A DNA stretch of 64,000 nucleotides from QHXM01 sp963697975 (GCA_963697975.1 OY969111.1:1178001-1242000), one strand, 5' to 3'. Numbered from the stretch's first letter, positions 9,401-17,424 are shown. A program made the numbers and translations. The notes: generated by a model from the sequence alone, not told the origin.

Positions 9401-12331
9401 CGCGGCGACGAGCGCGGCTTCCGGCCTGAGCCAGAGGATGAGCGCGAGCGCGACGCCTGCCAGAAATTCGGCAGACCACATGAAGCGCAGGTAAGCTTTG
9501 CGGTCATGCTTGCTGGAGCTTTCGGCCTGCGCCGCCGTCACCCATTCGAGCAGTTTTTTACGCGAGATGAGCTTGCGATAGGCTGTGCGCGCGATGGCAT
9601 CTGCCATCAGGTACGATTGATGCGCGAGAAAGGTGATGGTCAGTGCAACCTGGGCGGTGTTCGTCCGCACGTCGCCCCAGACAGACCAGAAGTAGCTCGT
9701 CCACGGAATGCCGCGCGGGTGAATCAGGAGACTCGTCGTGACGTGCGCGTAAACCGGAAACGCCAGCACCAGCAGAGCGAAGAGCGTCCACATCAGGCTT
9801 GAGCCGGGCAAAATCGTCCACGCTGCAATGAGCCATAAGAGAATCGTCGGCGCGACGAGGCTGCGCCGCAGGTTGTCGAAGATTTTCCAGCGAGCGATAA
9901 GCGGCAACTGGTTTCGCACCTTACGTCCATGAGCGTCAGGGACTTTCCCGGTGAGCCAGCGCGCTATCTGCCAGTCGCCGCGCGTCCAGCGATGCTGGCG
10001 CTTGGCGTAGGTGTCGTAGTAAGCCGGATAGTCGTCCAGCAGTTCGAGGTCTGTGACGAGCGCCGCACGCGCGTAGAGACTTTCAAAAAGGTCGTGACTA
10101 AGGAGCGAGTTTTCGGGCACGCGATTATCGAGAGCCTGCTCGAAAGCGTCCACGTCGTAGAGACCTTTGCCGGTGTAGCTGCCTTCGCCGAAGAGGTCTT
10201 GATACACGTCAGAAACGGCGGTCGTGTAAGGATCAATGCCGGTGTTGCCGGAGAAGACGCGGGCAAAGCGCGAACTTGAGGCGCTCGTCAGAGAAACGCT
10301 GACGCGCGGTTGCAGGATGGCGTAACCTTCGGTCACGCGTCCCGATTGCTTATCCAGTTGCGGGCGATTGAGCGGATGCGCGATTGTGCCGACCAGGCGA
10401 CGCGCCGTGTCGCGTGGAAGCTGGGTGTCCGAATCGAGCGTGATGACGTAGCGAATCCCGGCCAGAAATTTTTCATCGGCGGTCGCTATGATAAAGCTCG
10501 TGTCGCGCGCCCCGCGCAACAGGCGATTGAACTCATGGAGCTTACCGCGCTTGCGCTCCCAGCCAAGCCATTTGCCTTCGCTCTCGTTCCACTGGCGACG
10601 ACGATGAAAGAGGAAAAAGCGTTTCGTTTCATCATCGCCGTAGCGCGCATTCAAATCTTCAATCCCGCTGAGAGCCGAATCGAGCAGAGCTTCATCATCC
10701 GGCGTCTCTTCGGTGGATGCGTCCGCGAAATCTCCGAGCAGGGCGAAAGATAAACGCTCGTCCTGATTGGCGAGGAAGTGGACTTCGAGCTTTTCCAGAA
10801 GCTCGCGCACCGTCTCCAAACTCGTAAACAGCGTCGGGATGACCACGAACGTTCGGGCATCTTCAGGAATGCCCGACTTCATATCCATGCGCGGCAGCAC
10901 GCGCGGGTGAAAGACTCGCGTCACGTCCCAGTTCAAAACGCTGAGCGCAAGGTCTGACGCCGGAATAAGCACGACGAGCGCACAGATAAAGAGCATGGGG
11001 GGCGCTGCGCCTGAGCGAAAAGCGTAGTAAACAAACGCGCTCTTAATCAACAGAGTGAGGATGGCAAGCGTGCCCAGATAAACCAGCGTCGGGTGACGAA
11101 AAATCGCGCGAGTGATGCTTTCAGTGATGCGCGGACGATAATTAAACTCCTGCTCCAATCGAGTCACGCCGTCGTCAATGAAGTAGTAGCCGATGTGCGC
11201 GCGGCGCGTGTGCTGCGGTTGTGTCGCCTGAGACTCGGCGGCCAACATGACAGCGCGGCGTGCGACCTCAAGCTCGTCTGAGCGTGTCCGCTTGGCTATG
11301 CGCTCGACGACGTGGCGGTAGCGGTCGCGCGAGGCAAACTCCATTCGCGCATACGCGCCCGCCGGGTCTTGCTCCAGAATCGGGTCAACAAGGCTCACGT
11401 CCTCGAAGAAGTCGCGCCAGTCGAGCGTGGAGATCAGGCGCATACTGGTGATGATGTTGCCGACGGTGACTTGCGCTGTAGCCTGTCGCTGATGCTCAAG
11501 GTGTACGAGTTGTTCGGTTGAGCTTCCCTGCTCCGCCGCCAGATGCTGCTCAAGCCGGTCAAGCACAGCCATGACCGCCGGGTCTTGATCGCGCAAACGT
11601 TGAACCAGATGAACGATGAAAGCACGCCCCAGTTGATTGCGTTTCCGCAAACGTTCGTTAATGACGGCAACGAGTTCTTCTGCCGGGCGCGCGGTCATGC
11701 CGAGCAATTTGTCAGCGAGTTTGTCTGCTTCTTCTCTTTCCTCGCGGGATTGGACGACGCGCGTTGTCAGGCGGCGCAGATTTTCGACCAGCGCGAGGCG
11801 CAGGCTGATGGCAACCGCCCACACTTCGCCGATGGTCAAAGCTGATTCTTGTTGATAGGCGCGTATGAAACGGCGTAGCGTCTCCGCGTCCAGACGGCTG
11901 TCCGTGTGCGCGACGAGCGCGAGCGCGATGGCGTAGATGCGCGGGTAACCAGCAAGCTCGCCTTCCGTTAGCTTGGGCAGTTCGTAGTAATAACTTTTCG
12001 GCAGGTCTTCGCGGATTTCGCGGAGCTGTTCTTCGACGATGTGAAAATTATCAACGAGCCATTCGGCGGCGGGCGAGATGGTGCGTTCGTTGCTGATGGC
12101 AAGGCCCAATGAGCGATAGGCAGCAATCAGCTTTCGCCTGTTCTCTTCGAGACGCGGCAGGAGTTGGCGGCCACGCTCCCGTTCGGTTGAGACTTTGTGC
12201 TCGGCAGCCAGCACAGCCGCAAACTGTTCGAGGCGCTCAATGCTGAACAACTCTGCACGAATCGGCTCTTCATCCACCTCAACGGAGACGCGATTGCGAT
12301 TGCGGAAAAGCGATGGGAAGAGCTTAGCCAT
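3449..12331 (-). CDS. ndvB: Cyclic beta-1,2-glucan synthase-like (GT84 + GH94)
   Basis: A 2960-residue membrane enzyme matching the architecture and approximate length (about 2800 residues) of NdvB/Cgs, which polymerises glucose from UDP-glucose and cyclises it into periplasmic glucan. In order: a soluble N-terminal region; membrane segments near residues 410-460; a glycosyltransferase domain with DSDTQLP near 634 and the Q-x-x-R-W box QHRWTRGDW near 780; further membrane segments near 820-870 and 950-1000; a helical region; the MAHHQGMSF motif near 1584; two beta-sandwich Glyco_transf_36-type regions; and a C-terminal GH94 phosphorylase domain with GSGDWNDGMN near 2617 containing the likely catalytic Asp. 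Periplasmic glucans usually serve osmoadaptation and envelope function. It stands alone, without ndvA. The linkage made (1,2 versus another) is inferred from the family, not shown. Confidence 0.88.
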   Translation of the reverse strand: MAKLFPSLFRNRNRVSVEVDEEPIRAELFSIERLEQFAAVLAAEHKVSTERERGRQLLPRLEENRRKLIAAYRSLGLAISNERTISPAAEWLVDNFHIVEEQLREIREDLPKSYYYELPKLTEGELAGYPRIYAIALALVAHTDSRLDAETLRRFIRAYQQESALTIGEVWAVAISLRLALVENLRRLTTRVVQSREEREEADKLADKLLGMTARPAEELVAVINERLRKRNQLGRAFIVHLVQRLRDQDPAVMAVLDRLEQHLAAEQGSSTEQLVHLEHQRQATAQVTVGNIITSMRLISTLDWRDFFEDVSLVDPILEQDPAGAYARMEFASRDRYRHVVERIAKRTRSDELEVARRAVMLAAESQATQPQHTRRAHIGYYFIDDGVTRLEQEFNYRPRITESITRAIFRHPTLVYLGTLAILTLLIKSAFVYYAFRSGAAPPMLFICALVVLIPASDLALSVLNWDVTRVFHPRVLPRMDMKSGIPEDARTFVVIPTLFTSLETVRELLEKLEVHFLANQDERLSFALLGDFADASTEETPDDEALLDSALSGIEDLNARYGDDETKRFFLFHRRRQWNESEGKWLGWERKRGKLHEFNRLLRGARDTSFIIATADEKFLAGIRYVITLDSDTQLPRDTARRLVGTIAHPLNRPQLDKQSGRVTEGYAILQPRVSVSLTSASSSRFARVFSGNTGIDPYTTAVSDVYQDLFGEGSYTGKGLYDVDAFEQALDNRVPENSLLSHDLFESLYARAALVTDLELLDDYPAYYDTYAKRQHRWTRGDWQIARWLTGKVPDAHGRKVRNQLPLIARWKIFDNLRRSLVAPTILLWLIAAWTILPGSSLMWTLFALLVLAFPVYAHVTTSLLIHPRGIPWTSYFWSVWGDVRTNTAQVALTITFLAHQSYLMADAIARTAYRKLISRKKLLEWVTAAQAESSSKHDRKAYLRFMWSAEFLAGVALALILWLRPEAALVAAPFLVVWSLSPLVAHWISRHLVVEGRVLGAKDAREARLAARRTWRFFETFAGQEDNWLPPDNFQEDPQPMVAHRTSPTNIGLHLLSVISAHDFGYAGTLELTERLGLTFTTLKKLQRFRGHFFNWYDTRNLEPLHPQYVSTVDSGNLAGHLIAVKQGCLDIEDRPLFDARLLKGILDTIDLLREEARKLAPLQQRTQMVTIKELRKEIETCANLVTTDLPQSLNSWSALFETLSQHAAAVEDIVGALSQEHGSGSFEELNYWVGALLRQTRAVRRDMGTLTPWAGKLTAHVPSIIKNYAPDVLASWEELAGALDSVPGLAQIPEDCEHALERLDALRAKVEACSLEAFPEREAALNALGLLTITIEEGSGAAKNALARMSTLVSQCDQTVNEMDFRFLLDEERKVFRIGYNVTDGRADNSFYDLLASESRLASFIAIAKGDVPQEHWFRLGRQLTPVGRSRALVSWTATMFEYLMPLIVMRDFPETLLGETYRAVVARQIEYGYERGVPWGISESAYNGRDLQFNYQYGPFGVPGLGLKRGLSQELVIAPYATMLAGMIDPLAAKENLDRLAREGALARYGFYEAIDYTPERVPQNQKRVIIQAFMAHHQGMSFVAINNVLNGSVMQERFHADPLVQATELLLHERIPVHVVVTRPRAEEVLMSRVVRGVVASVARRFDTAELPTPRVQLLSNGTYSVMVTTAGAGYSVCGGLAVTRWREDVTRDNWGSFCYLRDVRTGAVWSAGFQPTGRAPSSYEVSFAEDKAEFWRRDAGILTHTEIIVSPEDNAEVRRVSVTNQSSRTREIELTSYMEVVLAPGAADAAHPAFSNLFIETEFIAAENALLARRRPRSETDEVVWGVHTVVTDGEAIGAVQYETDRGRFLGRGHAPSSPVAVIEDRPLSNTTGTVLDPAFCLRQRVRLKPNETARVSFATAVARSREEALSLADKYHDTSTFEREARLAWTQSKVEMLHLNMDPEEAHLFQRLAGRLLYSDPSLRPRPHVLALNTKAQSSLWPYGISGDLPIVLVRIGQAEELDMVRQILRGHEYLRLKGLSFDLVILNDRPLSYAQGLNDDLQALIRKTGSQALLDKPGGVYLRRTDIMPEADRILLHTVARVAIVTDRGSLDEQLVRRPVENDLPLPFVPRKPSRTYPEPVVETPKLKFFNGLGGFGPEGREYVTVLGEGQWTPAPWLNVISNGQDFGFQVTETGAGFTWSVNSRENRLTPWSNDAVSDPPGEVIYLRDEDTGTVWTPTPLPIREAGPHVIRHGQGYTVFERTSHGLEHELLQFVPLDAPVKISLLRLRNQTERKRRLSITSYNELVLGVQRSVSAPFIITEVDKATNIIFARNPYNNEFAERVAFVEMSEPERTVTCDRKEFVGRNGSLSDPAALRRARLSGRSGAGLDPCAAMQAFIELAPGESRQIVILLGEAENVDEAREIASRFNKVAEVNQAFERVINHWDNLLGTVEVHTPDSAMDTLLNRWLLYQTLACRVWSRSAFYQSGGAYGFRDQLQDVMALVYSKPLIAREQIVRAAARQYKEGDVQHWWHPPTGRGVRTRFSDDLLWLPFVTNFYVGVTGDASVLDEVVPFIEGPLLEPDVSESYTQPTVSTETATVYEHCARALDRSLKTGEHGLPLMGSGDWNDGMNRVGHLGKGESVWVGWFLHTTLGGFIPFCESRSEIERAESYRAHMTNLKKALEENGWDVDWYRRAYFDDGTPLGSAQNEECRIDSIVQSWGVISGVADPVRAHRAMSAVEEYLIRRGDGLVILFTPPFDKSELDPGYIKGYVPGVRENGGQYTHAALWTLIAYAKLGDGDRAGELFALLNPISHASTRAGLHKYKAEPYVAAGDVYAVPPHTGRGGWTWYTGSSSWMYRAGLESILGFELHGERLRIEPCIPRSWRGYEINYRRGSARYAIKVENPFGVSRGVAEVWLDDVQQPALEIPLTDDGKTHQVRVVLGEKEPTPEEAARTAQAQTLSGQAR

Positions 12332-12340
12332 AGAATATTT

Positions 12341-12360
12341 GTAGGGGCAGGGACAAGTCC
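12341..12360. repeat. Solitary half-arm of the GGCAGGG repeat family
   Basis: Twenty bases (gtaggggcagggacaagtcc) match one arm of the complete inverted element at 14588-14658, with no inverted partner here. It lies just upstream of the glucan synthase start and looks like a remnant of the same family. Confidence 0.5.
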
Positions 12361-12391
12361 TCTGCTCACCTAAACCTTAAGTCAATTCAAA

Positions 12392-12491
12392 CAGGGATGG
12401 ACAGGATAGACAGGATGAAGAACAAATATGAAACCAGATATGAAAGCAGTATTGCTCCCTTTTTTTATCCTGTCTATCCTGTCCATCCCTG
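12392..12491. repeat. Inverted element, 9-bp units, perfect 25-bp arms
   Basis: Left arm 12392-12416 and right arm 12467-12491 are perfect reverse complements. Within each arm 9-bp units such as GACAGGATA and GACAGGATG are repeated in tandem with single changes. The 50-base spacer holds a run of seven T followed by the right arm. It separates the propeller gene (stop at 12498) from the glucan synthase start. It belongs with the element at 59988-60086. Confidence 0.9.
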
Positions 12492-12497
12492 CTAATT

Positions 12498-14375
12498 TCA
12501 TTCGCCGCTCATCCGGTAAGCCATCAGGCGATCTCCCTTCGACGTGAAGAGCAGCCGTGTCGTCTCGTCCGTGATGAAACGCTCGTCGGGGTCACTAAGG
12601 CGAAGGCGCACGTCTGTCCGCCCGGTGTGAATGTTGACGCCAGCTAACCCGTTACCCAGTCCCTTCAAATCCGTGTAGAAGTACATACGCATCCCGCGCA
12701 ATTCCGCCAACCGTTCACGTCGCCAGAAGAAGCGCGCCAGCTTGTCCAATTGATTGGCAGGGTCAATCCGGTCGAGCAGTCGTTCGCCAACGTCTCCCGT
12801 ATCAACGGAAGGACGCGGGATTGAGACGCGAGGCCGAGTAGCTGCGGCTGATTGCAAGCCGCGCAGGCGAGAGGCGATGCCAAAGGAAGTAAACCGCCGG
12901 GAGACATAATCGCGCGCTCTGTCGGTCGCAAGGCTCGTCAGGTTTGGCATCGAAACGCGCGCGGCAAGCCCTGACCAGCGCAAGGAGGTGCTGGCCGTGC
13001 GAGCTAGTTGCACGCCGCGAAAGGCCGTCGTGACCGTTCCGCCATAGCGGAAGTAGAGCGAGGCGGCGCGGGCGGCAACCGCCGCGACCGTCCGCAGGAA
13101 TCCACGCCCCGGCGGAGTGTAGCGCGCTCGCCATGTATTTTCGCCGCTCGTCGTGTCGAAGGCCGCGATTTCGTTGCGCCCACCGACGACCGCTTCTCTT
13201 CTCTCATTAATCAACACAAACGACGCCGCCTCGATCTTGTGTGAAGTCTTAGCGCGACGCTTGCCTGTCGCCGCATCAATCAAAACGAGATCGTCCCTGT
13301 CCGCGATGACGATGGTTGACGAATCAGGCAGCGCGAGATTGGTGATGCCTTTGTCCGCCCCCTTGTATCGCCAGATGACTTTGCCCGTCCGCGCGTCAAT
13401 CGCGCTCACACCGTAAGCACCGCGTTCAACGGTTTCTCCATCACGCAGCCGCGTGAACTGCCCGCCGGTCCTGACGTAAAGCACGCCGTCGGCGGTGAGC
13501 ATCATCTCAGGTGTGAGACCTAAATCTTTCGCCTCCCAGATTTCATCTCCATTGTCGCGCGAGACGGCGCGCACATGACCGCGCCCCGAAGTGTAGACGA
13601 CGCGCTCGTCAAAGACCGGGTCGGATTCCGTCAACGCAAGTCCCTCTTCGTTGATGCGGAAACGCTCGCGCTGCCGTTCCTTGCCTGTTCGCGCATCAAG
13701 TGAGGCGACGCCTTCGTAGAAGAGATAGAGACGATTATCAAGAAAGAGCGGCGGGTGATAATTGTCGAGTGTATATTCGGTCTCCGCGCCTTTATCCTCG
13801 CTCCAACGCACGGGCATCATCTCGATTTCACTCTCGATCTTGTACTCCCATACTTCGTCGCCCGTCGCCAGATCGAAAACATGAACTACTGGGCGGCGCT
13901 TGAAACCTTCGCGGGCGCGGTCTTTCGCGTCCTTGACGAAGACGGCTGCGAGCAGACGATTGTCCGTATCAACAGCCATCTGCATCACGCCGCCCTTGAC
14001 CTTGTCGCTCCGCCACAAGGCATCGCCCGTGAACAAATCCGTCGCCTCCACGCGCGTGCGCTCGCCATTTTCAAAACTTAAGAGAAGGATGTCCGTTCCC
14101 GGCACGGGCGCAACATCGGTCTCACCGAGTCGCACATTTTTACGTCGCCACAGAACCTCGCCCGTCTCTCCGCTCACCGCGTAGAGAGATTTCTCAGTGC
14201 CGACGACGAGCACGCCCAGTTCCGTCATCTGATAAAATCGGACTGAACTGTCGAGCTTCGCAGACCAATCCGCGTCCGCCGCCCTGACACTTCCCGCGAA
14301 GAAAAGCGTGACGAGGCAGAGCAGAAGGGCGCGCATCACTTGTCTTTGTGCCTGAGAGAAAATCCCGAATGACAT
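12498..14375 (-). CDS. Secreted PQQ-type beta-propeller protein with Arg-rich insert
   Basis: A 625-residue protein with a signal peptide whose hydrophobic core follows MRALLLCL and ends at VRA before ADADW. Repeated blade motifs typical of PQQ/pyrrolo-quinoline propellers are visible: LYAVSGETGEVLWR, VHVFDLATGDEVWEY, VRAVSRDNGDEIWEAKD, VSAIDARTGKVIWRY and IAAFDTTSGENTWRA. Between about residues 415 and 560 a Ser/Arg/Ala-rich stretch without blade motifs interrupts the propeller before the last blade-like segment (VNIHTGRTDVRL). The family covers BamB-like scaffolds and quinoprotein enzymes; no quinone-binding residues are recognisable, so a structural or binding role is more likely. The start at 14375 is chosen for GAGGTGG seven bases upstream. 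It is divergent from the small acidic gene at 14441. Confidence 0.75.
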   Translation of the reverse strand: MSFGIFSQAQRQVMRALLLCLVTLFFAGSVRAADADWSAKLDSSVRFYQMTELGVLVVGTEKSLYAVSGETGEVLWRRKNVRLGETDVAPVPGTDILLLSFENGERTRVEATDLFTGDALWRSDKVKGGVMQMAVDTDNRLLAAVFVKDAKDRAREGFKRRPVVHVFDLATGDEVWEYKIESEIEMMPVRWSEDKGAETEYTLDNYHPPLFLDNRLYLFYEGVASLDARTGKERQRERFRINEEGLALTESDPVFDERVVYTSGRGHVRAVSRDNGDEIWEAKDLGLTPEMMLTADGVLYVRTGGQFTRLRDGETVERGAYGVSAIDARTGKVIWRYKGADKGITNLALPDSSTIVIADRDDLVLIDAATGKRRAKTSHKIEAASFVLINERREAVVGGRNEIAAFDTTSGENTWRARYTPPGRGFLRTVAAVAARAASLYFRYGGTVTTAFRGVQLARTASTSLRWSGLAARVSMPNLTSLATDRARDYVSRRFTSFGIASRLRGLQSAAATRPRVSIPRPSVDTGDVGERLLDRIDPANQLDKLARFFWRRERLAELRGMRMYFYTDLKGLGNGLAGVNIHTGRTDVRLRLSDPDERFITDETTRLLFTSKGDRLMAYRMSGE

Positions 14376-14440
14376 ATAATTCCCACCTCTCGAAACAGAA
14401 ATCGAGCGCATCAGACCGGCTACAGTCAGGGGAGAATGAG

Positions 14441-14593
14441 ATGAGCAAGCAGGAAGATGATACTACGGAACAGAATGAGCCGTCAGGCGAGGAGCGCGAG
14501 CGCCCGCCGGGGAGTTACTATTACGATGATTCGACCGGCTACGAGATTTACGATCCTGAAAAGGAGGAGGAAGAGGAAGAAGAGAATTTGTAG
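14441..14593 (+). CDS. Small, very acidic hypothetical protein (50 aa)
   Basis: A 50-residue protein beginning MSKQEDDTTEQNEPSGEE, with a tyrosine patch (GSYYYDDSTGYEIYDPEK) and a run of seven consecutive Glu before the C-terminal Asn-Leu. The start has a good Shine-Dalgarno, AGGGGAG, seven bases before ATG. It is divergent from the propeller gene, with 65 bases between the two starts, and its stop lies in a left repeat arm. I do not recognise a family. The strong ribosome site and the non-random Tyr/Asp/Glu pattern argue that it is a real gene. Confidence 0.6.
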   Translation: MSKQEDDTTEQNEPSGEERERPPGSYYYDDSTGYEIYDPEKEEEEEEENL

Positions 14594-14658
14594 GGGCAGG
14601 GCTTGTCCCTGCCCGTCTGTTGCGAATGTAACCGGGCAGGGACAAGCCTTGTCTACAA
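14588..14658. repeat. Inverted element of the GGCAGGG family
   Basis: Left arm 14588-14615 and right arm 14633-14658 pair over a perfect 16-bp core (GGCTTGTCCCTGCCCG) with imperfect outer ends. The left arm itself also folds (GGGCAGGGctTGTCCCTGCCC-like). It lies between two convergent genes and may act as a terminator, although no long T-tract follows. Confidence 0.8.
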
Positions 14659-16476
14659 TTATGATTCTTTACGCTTCGGTCTTTCATTCGCGCGCAGCAC
14701 GCGCTTCCGCAGGCGAATCGTTTGCGGCGTGACTTCGACCAGCTCATCATCGGCGATAAATTCCAACGCCTGTTCGAGCGAGAGGTCTTTGACGGGCACA
14801 AGCCGCATGGCTTCGTCAGCGCTCGCAGCGCGCATGTTCGTCAGCTTCTTTTCCTTAATGGCGTTGACATCCAGGTCAACCGCACGCGCGTTCTCTCCGA
14901 TCACCATGCCCTCATAAACTTTCGTTTGCGGGCGCACAAAGAGCGAGCCGCGCTCCTGAAGATTGTAGAGCGCGTAGGTCGTCGTCTCGCCCATGCGGTC
15001 TGAGACCAGCGAGCCGGTAGAGCGCCCGCGCATCTCGCCCAACCATTCGCCCCAGCGTAAGAAGAGCGTGTTAATCAATCCCGTTCCCTTCGTCTCCGTC
15101 AGGAACTCGTTGCGAAAGCCGATCAGGCCGCGCGACGGGGCTTCAAATTCAAGGCGCACGCGCCCCGTCCCGTGATTGACCATCTTCACCATCTGTCCCT
15201 TGCGCCGCCCCAGCGCCTCCGTCACGACGCCTATAAATTCGTCGGGGCAATCCACGACGACCTGCTCGATAGGCTCCATCACGACGCCGTCAACTTTCCG
15301 CGTAATCACCTCAGGCTTGGAAACCTGAAGCTCGTATCCTTCGCGGCGCATCATCTCGATCAGGATAGCAAGCTGCAATTCGCCGCGTCCCGAAACTTTG
15401 AACAACTCCGGCTGCTCGGTCGGTTCGACACGGATGGCGACGTTGCCGAGAATCTCTTTATCAAGGCGCTCTTTGATCTGCCGCGATGTCACAAACTTTC
15501 CTTCGCGCCCGGCAAAGGGTGAATTGTTAACGCCGAAGATCATCGAGATTGTCGGCTCGTCAACATGGATGACGGGCAGAGGCTGCGGATTTTCTATGCT
15601 TGTGATGGTTTCGCCAATCTCTATGCTCTCCAGCCCGGCGAGCGCCACAATGTCGCCGACACCAGCGCGCTGGATAGGCTCGCGCTTCAATCCCTCGAAG
15701 CCGTAAAGCTGCGACACGCGCGTCTTCTGGATTGAGCCATCACGTTTGACGATAGCCACCTGATCGCCCATCGCAATCTCACCCGAGAAGATTCGACCGA
15801 TGGCGAGCCGCCCGACGTAATCGCTATAATCCAAGTTCGCCACGAGTAGCTGCAAAGAGTCTTCGCGCAACGCAACGGGCGCGGGTATGGTCTCCAGAAT
15901 CTGATCGAACAGCGGACGCAGATTATTTGAATCGTCTGTTAAATCTTTCTTCGCCATCCCATCGCGCGAGACGGCGTAGAGAATCGGAAACTCTATTTGC
16001 TCGTCGGTCGCGTCCAAATCCAGAAACAGTTCGTAGATTTCGTCCACGACTTCCGCCGGGCGCGCATCCTGACGATCAATCTTGTTAACGACCGCGATGG
16101 CTGGCAGCCTTGCTTCAAGAGCTTTACGCAGGACGAAGCGCGTTTGCGGCAGACAGCCTTCAGCCGAATCTACGAGGAGCATCACACCGTCCACCATTTT
16201 CAGAACGCGCTCGACCTCGCCGCCGAAATCCGCGTGACCCGGTGTATCCAGAATATTGATTTTCACGTCGCCGTAATGCACGCTCGTGTTCTTCGCCATA
16301 ATCGTGATGCCGCGCTCGCGCTCCAGGTCCATCGAATCCATCACGCGATCTCTCACCTGTTCGTTCTCACGAAACGTCCCGGATTGCTTGAGCATCGCAT
16401 CAACGAGCGTGGTCTTGCCGTGATCGACGTGGGCGATGATTGCTATATTGCGAATATCTTTTCTTACTTCAGTCAT
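14659..16476 (-). CDS. typA: Translational GTPase TypA/BipA
   Basis: A 605-residue ribosome-associated GTPase of normal family length; BipA aids 50S assembly and growth under stress and cold. The G-domain motifs are clear: G1 AHVDHGKTT (residues 15-23), the RERGITI switch, DTPGHADF and NKIDR. Elongation-factor domains II, III and V follow, then the BipA-specific C-terminal domain containing RGRSTGSLVSDRMGETT and the ending RLRKRVLRANERPKRKES. The start at 16476 is preferred over one 20 codons upstream because AGGGGA lies directly before it and the family begins just before the RNIAIIAHVDHGKT block. It is monocistronic between the acidic ORF and a small membrane protein gene. Confidence 0.97.
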   Translation of the reverse strand: MTEVRKDIRNIAIIAHVDHGKTTLVDAMLKQSGTFRENEQVRDRVMDSMDLERERGITIMAKNTSVHYGDVKINILDTPGHADFGGEVERVLKMVDGVMLLVDSAEGCLPQTRFVLRKALEARLPAIAVVNKIDRQDARPAEVVDEIYELFLDLDATDEQIEFPILYAVSRDGMAKKDLTDDSNNLRPLFDQILETIPAPVALREDSLQLLVANLDYSDYVGRLAIGRIFSGEIAMGDQVAIVKRDGSIQKTRVSQLYGFEGLKREPIQRAGVGDIVALAGLESIEIGETITSIENPQPLPVIHVDEPTISMIFGVNNSPFAGREGKFVTSRQIKERLDKEILGNVAIRVEPTEQPELFKVSGRGELQLAILIEMMRREGYELQVSKPEVITRKVDGVVMEPIEQVVVDCPDEFIGVVTEALGRRKGQMVKMVNHGTGRVRLEFEAPSRGLIGFRNEFLTETKGTGLINTLFLRWGEWLGEMRGRSTGSLVSDRMGETTTYALYNLQERGSLFVRPQTKVYEGMVIGENARAVDLDVNAIKEKKLTNMRAASADEAMRLVPVKDLSLEQALEFIADDELVEVTPQTIRLRKRVLRANERPKRKES

Positions 16477-16649
16477 GATTCCCCTGTACAGATAAAAATC
16501 TCGTTTTGAGTGTTGAACTGCCAAACCAGACATCATAACACGGGGGAAAGCAGGGGCGAAGGCGGGAGGAGAAAGGCAACGATGAAGAAGAAACTATGAA
16601 GGATGAACTCGCGTGAAAGAAAGTTGCTCGCTAGTTCATTGGTCCGCGT

Positions 16650-16883
16650 TTAACTCTTATCCTTGATACTCGCCAACGCGGTGACCACCACGGCGACGAA
16701 TGTGAGGAAGATCGTCACCTGTTGCTCGCCTCGCTCCTCGTTGCTACGGAATGACTCCGCCAAGTGCTTATACTCCTCCAGCATGAAAAGCACCGAGGGG
16801 GCTTGGTCGGGCCAATGCAGTAGCTGCGTATTATTCATTTCTGTGTCTATCAACCGAAGGATAATACCGGCAGCATTCTTCAC
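16650..16883 (-). CDS. Small membrane protein, possibly a truncated gene
   Basis: A 77-residue frame starting with GTG at 16883, four bases after the trmL stop, or with ATG at 16838 (62 residues). The sequence LEEYKHLAESFRSNEERGEQQ resembles the cytoplasmic helix that precedes the first membrane helix in several larger bacterial membrane proteins; then TIFLTFVAVVVTALASIKDKS forms one membrane segment and the frame stops. No continuation in other frames is visible downstream. It could be a bona fide one-pass protein or the surviving N-terminus of a longer gene. No function can be assigned. Confidence 0.45.
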   Translation of the reverse strand: MKNAAGIILRLIDTEMNNTQLLHWPDQAPSVLFMLEEYKHLAESFRSNEERGEQQVTIFLTFVAVVVTALASIKDKS

Positions 16884-16886
16884 AAC

Positions 16887-17357
16887 TCATTTCGAACTGA
16901 TCTCCAAAGCGCCAGTCTGCCTCAATGCTTCGTACAGCACAATGGCCACCGCTGTCGCAAGGTTGAGGCTGCGGACATTCGGGTTGAGCATGGGAATGGT
17001 CAGGCATCTCTCCCAGTTTGCGTGCAACAAGTCTTCAGGCAAGCCGCGCGTCTCGCGTCCGAAGACCAGACAATCATCCGGCTCGAAGTGCCAATCCGTA
17101 TAAAGTCTCTCGGCCTTCGTCGTCAGGTAAATAAACCTTGCCTCGGGCAAGGCTTCACCGAGCGCAGCCAGATCGAGATGACGCCGAAGCTCGACTTCCG
17201 GCCAATAATCCAGCCCGGCGCGGCGCACAGCACGATCATCCAGGCGAAAGCCCGTCACGCCGACAATATGCAACGGGACGCGCGTCGCCGCGCACAAACG
17301 CGCAATATTGCCCGTATTCGGAGGAATTTCCGGCTCGACCAGCGCAACGTGAATCAT
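16887..17357 (-). CDS. trmL: tRNA (cytidine(34)-2'-O)-methyltransferase TrmL
   Basis: A 156-residue SPOUT methyltransferase that methylates the 2'-OH of the wobble base in tRNA-Leu isoacceptors using S-adenosylmethionine. The family landmarks are all present: ALVEPEIPPNTGNIARLCAAT at the N-terminus (shown nearly complete), LDYWPEV near residue 50, the first knot motif LVFGRETRGLPEDLL and the second IPMLNPNVRSLNLATAVAI. The length equals that of the family. The start codon follows a repeat element separating it from the cupin gene; no clear Shine-Dalgarno is visible. The small membrane protein gene follows at once. Confidence 0.95.
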   Translation of the reverse strand: MIHVALVEPEIPPNTGNIARLCAATRVPLHIVGVTGFRLDDRAVRRAGLDYWPEVELRRHLDLAALGEALPEARFIYLTTKAERLYTDWHFEPDDCLVFGRETRGLPEDLLHANWERCLTIPMLNPNVRSLNLATAVAIVLYEALRQTGALEISSK

Positions 17358-17364
17358 AAGAATA

Positions 17365-17424
17365 GTGATAAGCGATGGGTGATAGGTAATAAGAGAAATG
17401 CTTTTATCCCATCACCTATCACCT
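17365..17424. repeat. Heptad inverted element, TGATAGG family
   Basis: Left arm 17365-17393 contains units GTGATAA, GCGATGG, GTGATAG and GTAATAA; the right arm 17403-17424 is made of the inverted units. The arms pair imperfectly, differing mainly by A/G transitions. The element spans the stop codon of the cupin gene (17412-17414) and ends eight bases from the trmL start. Confidence 0.85.
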
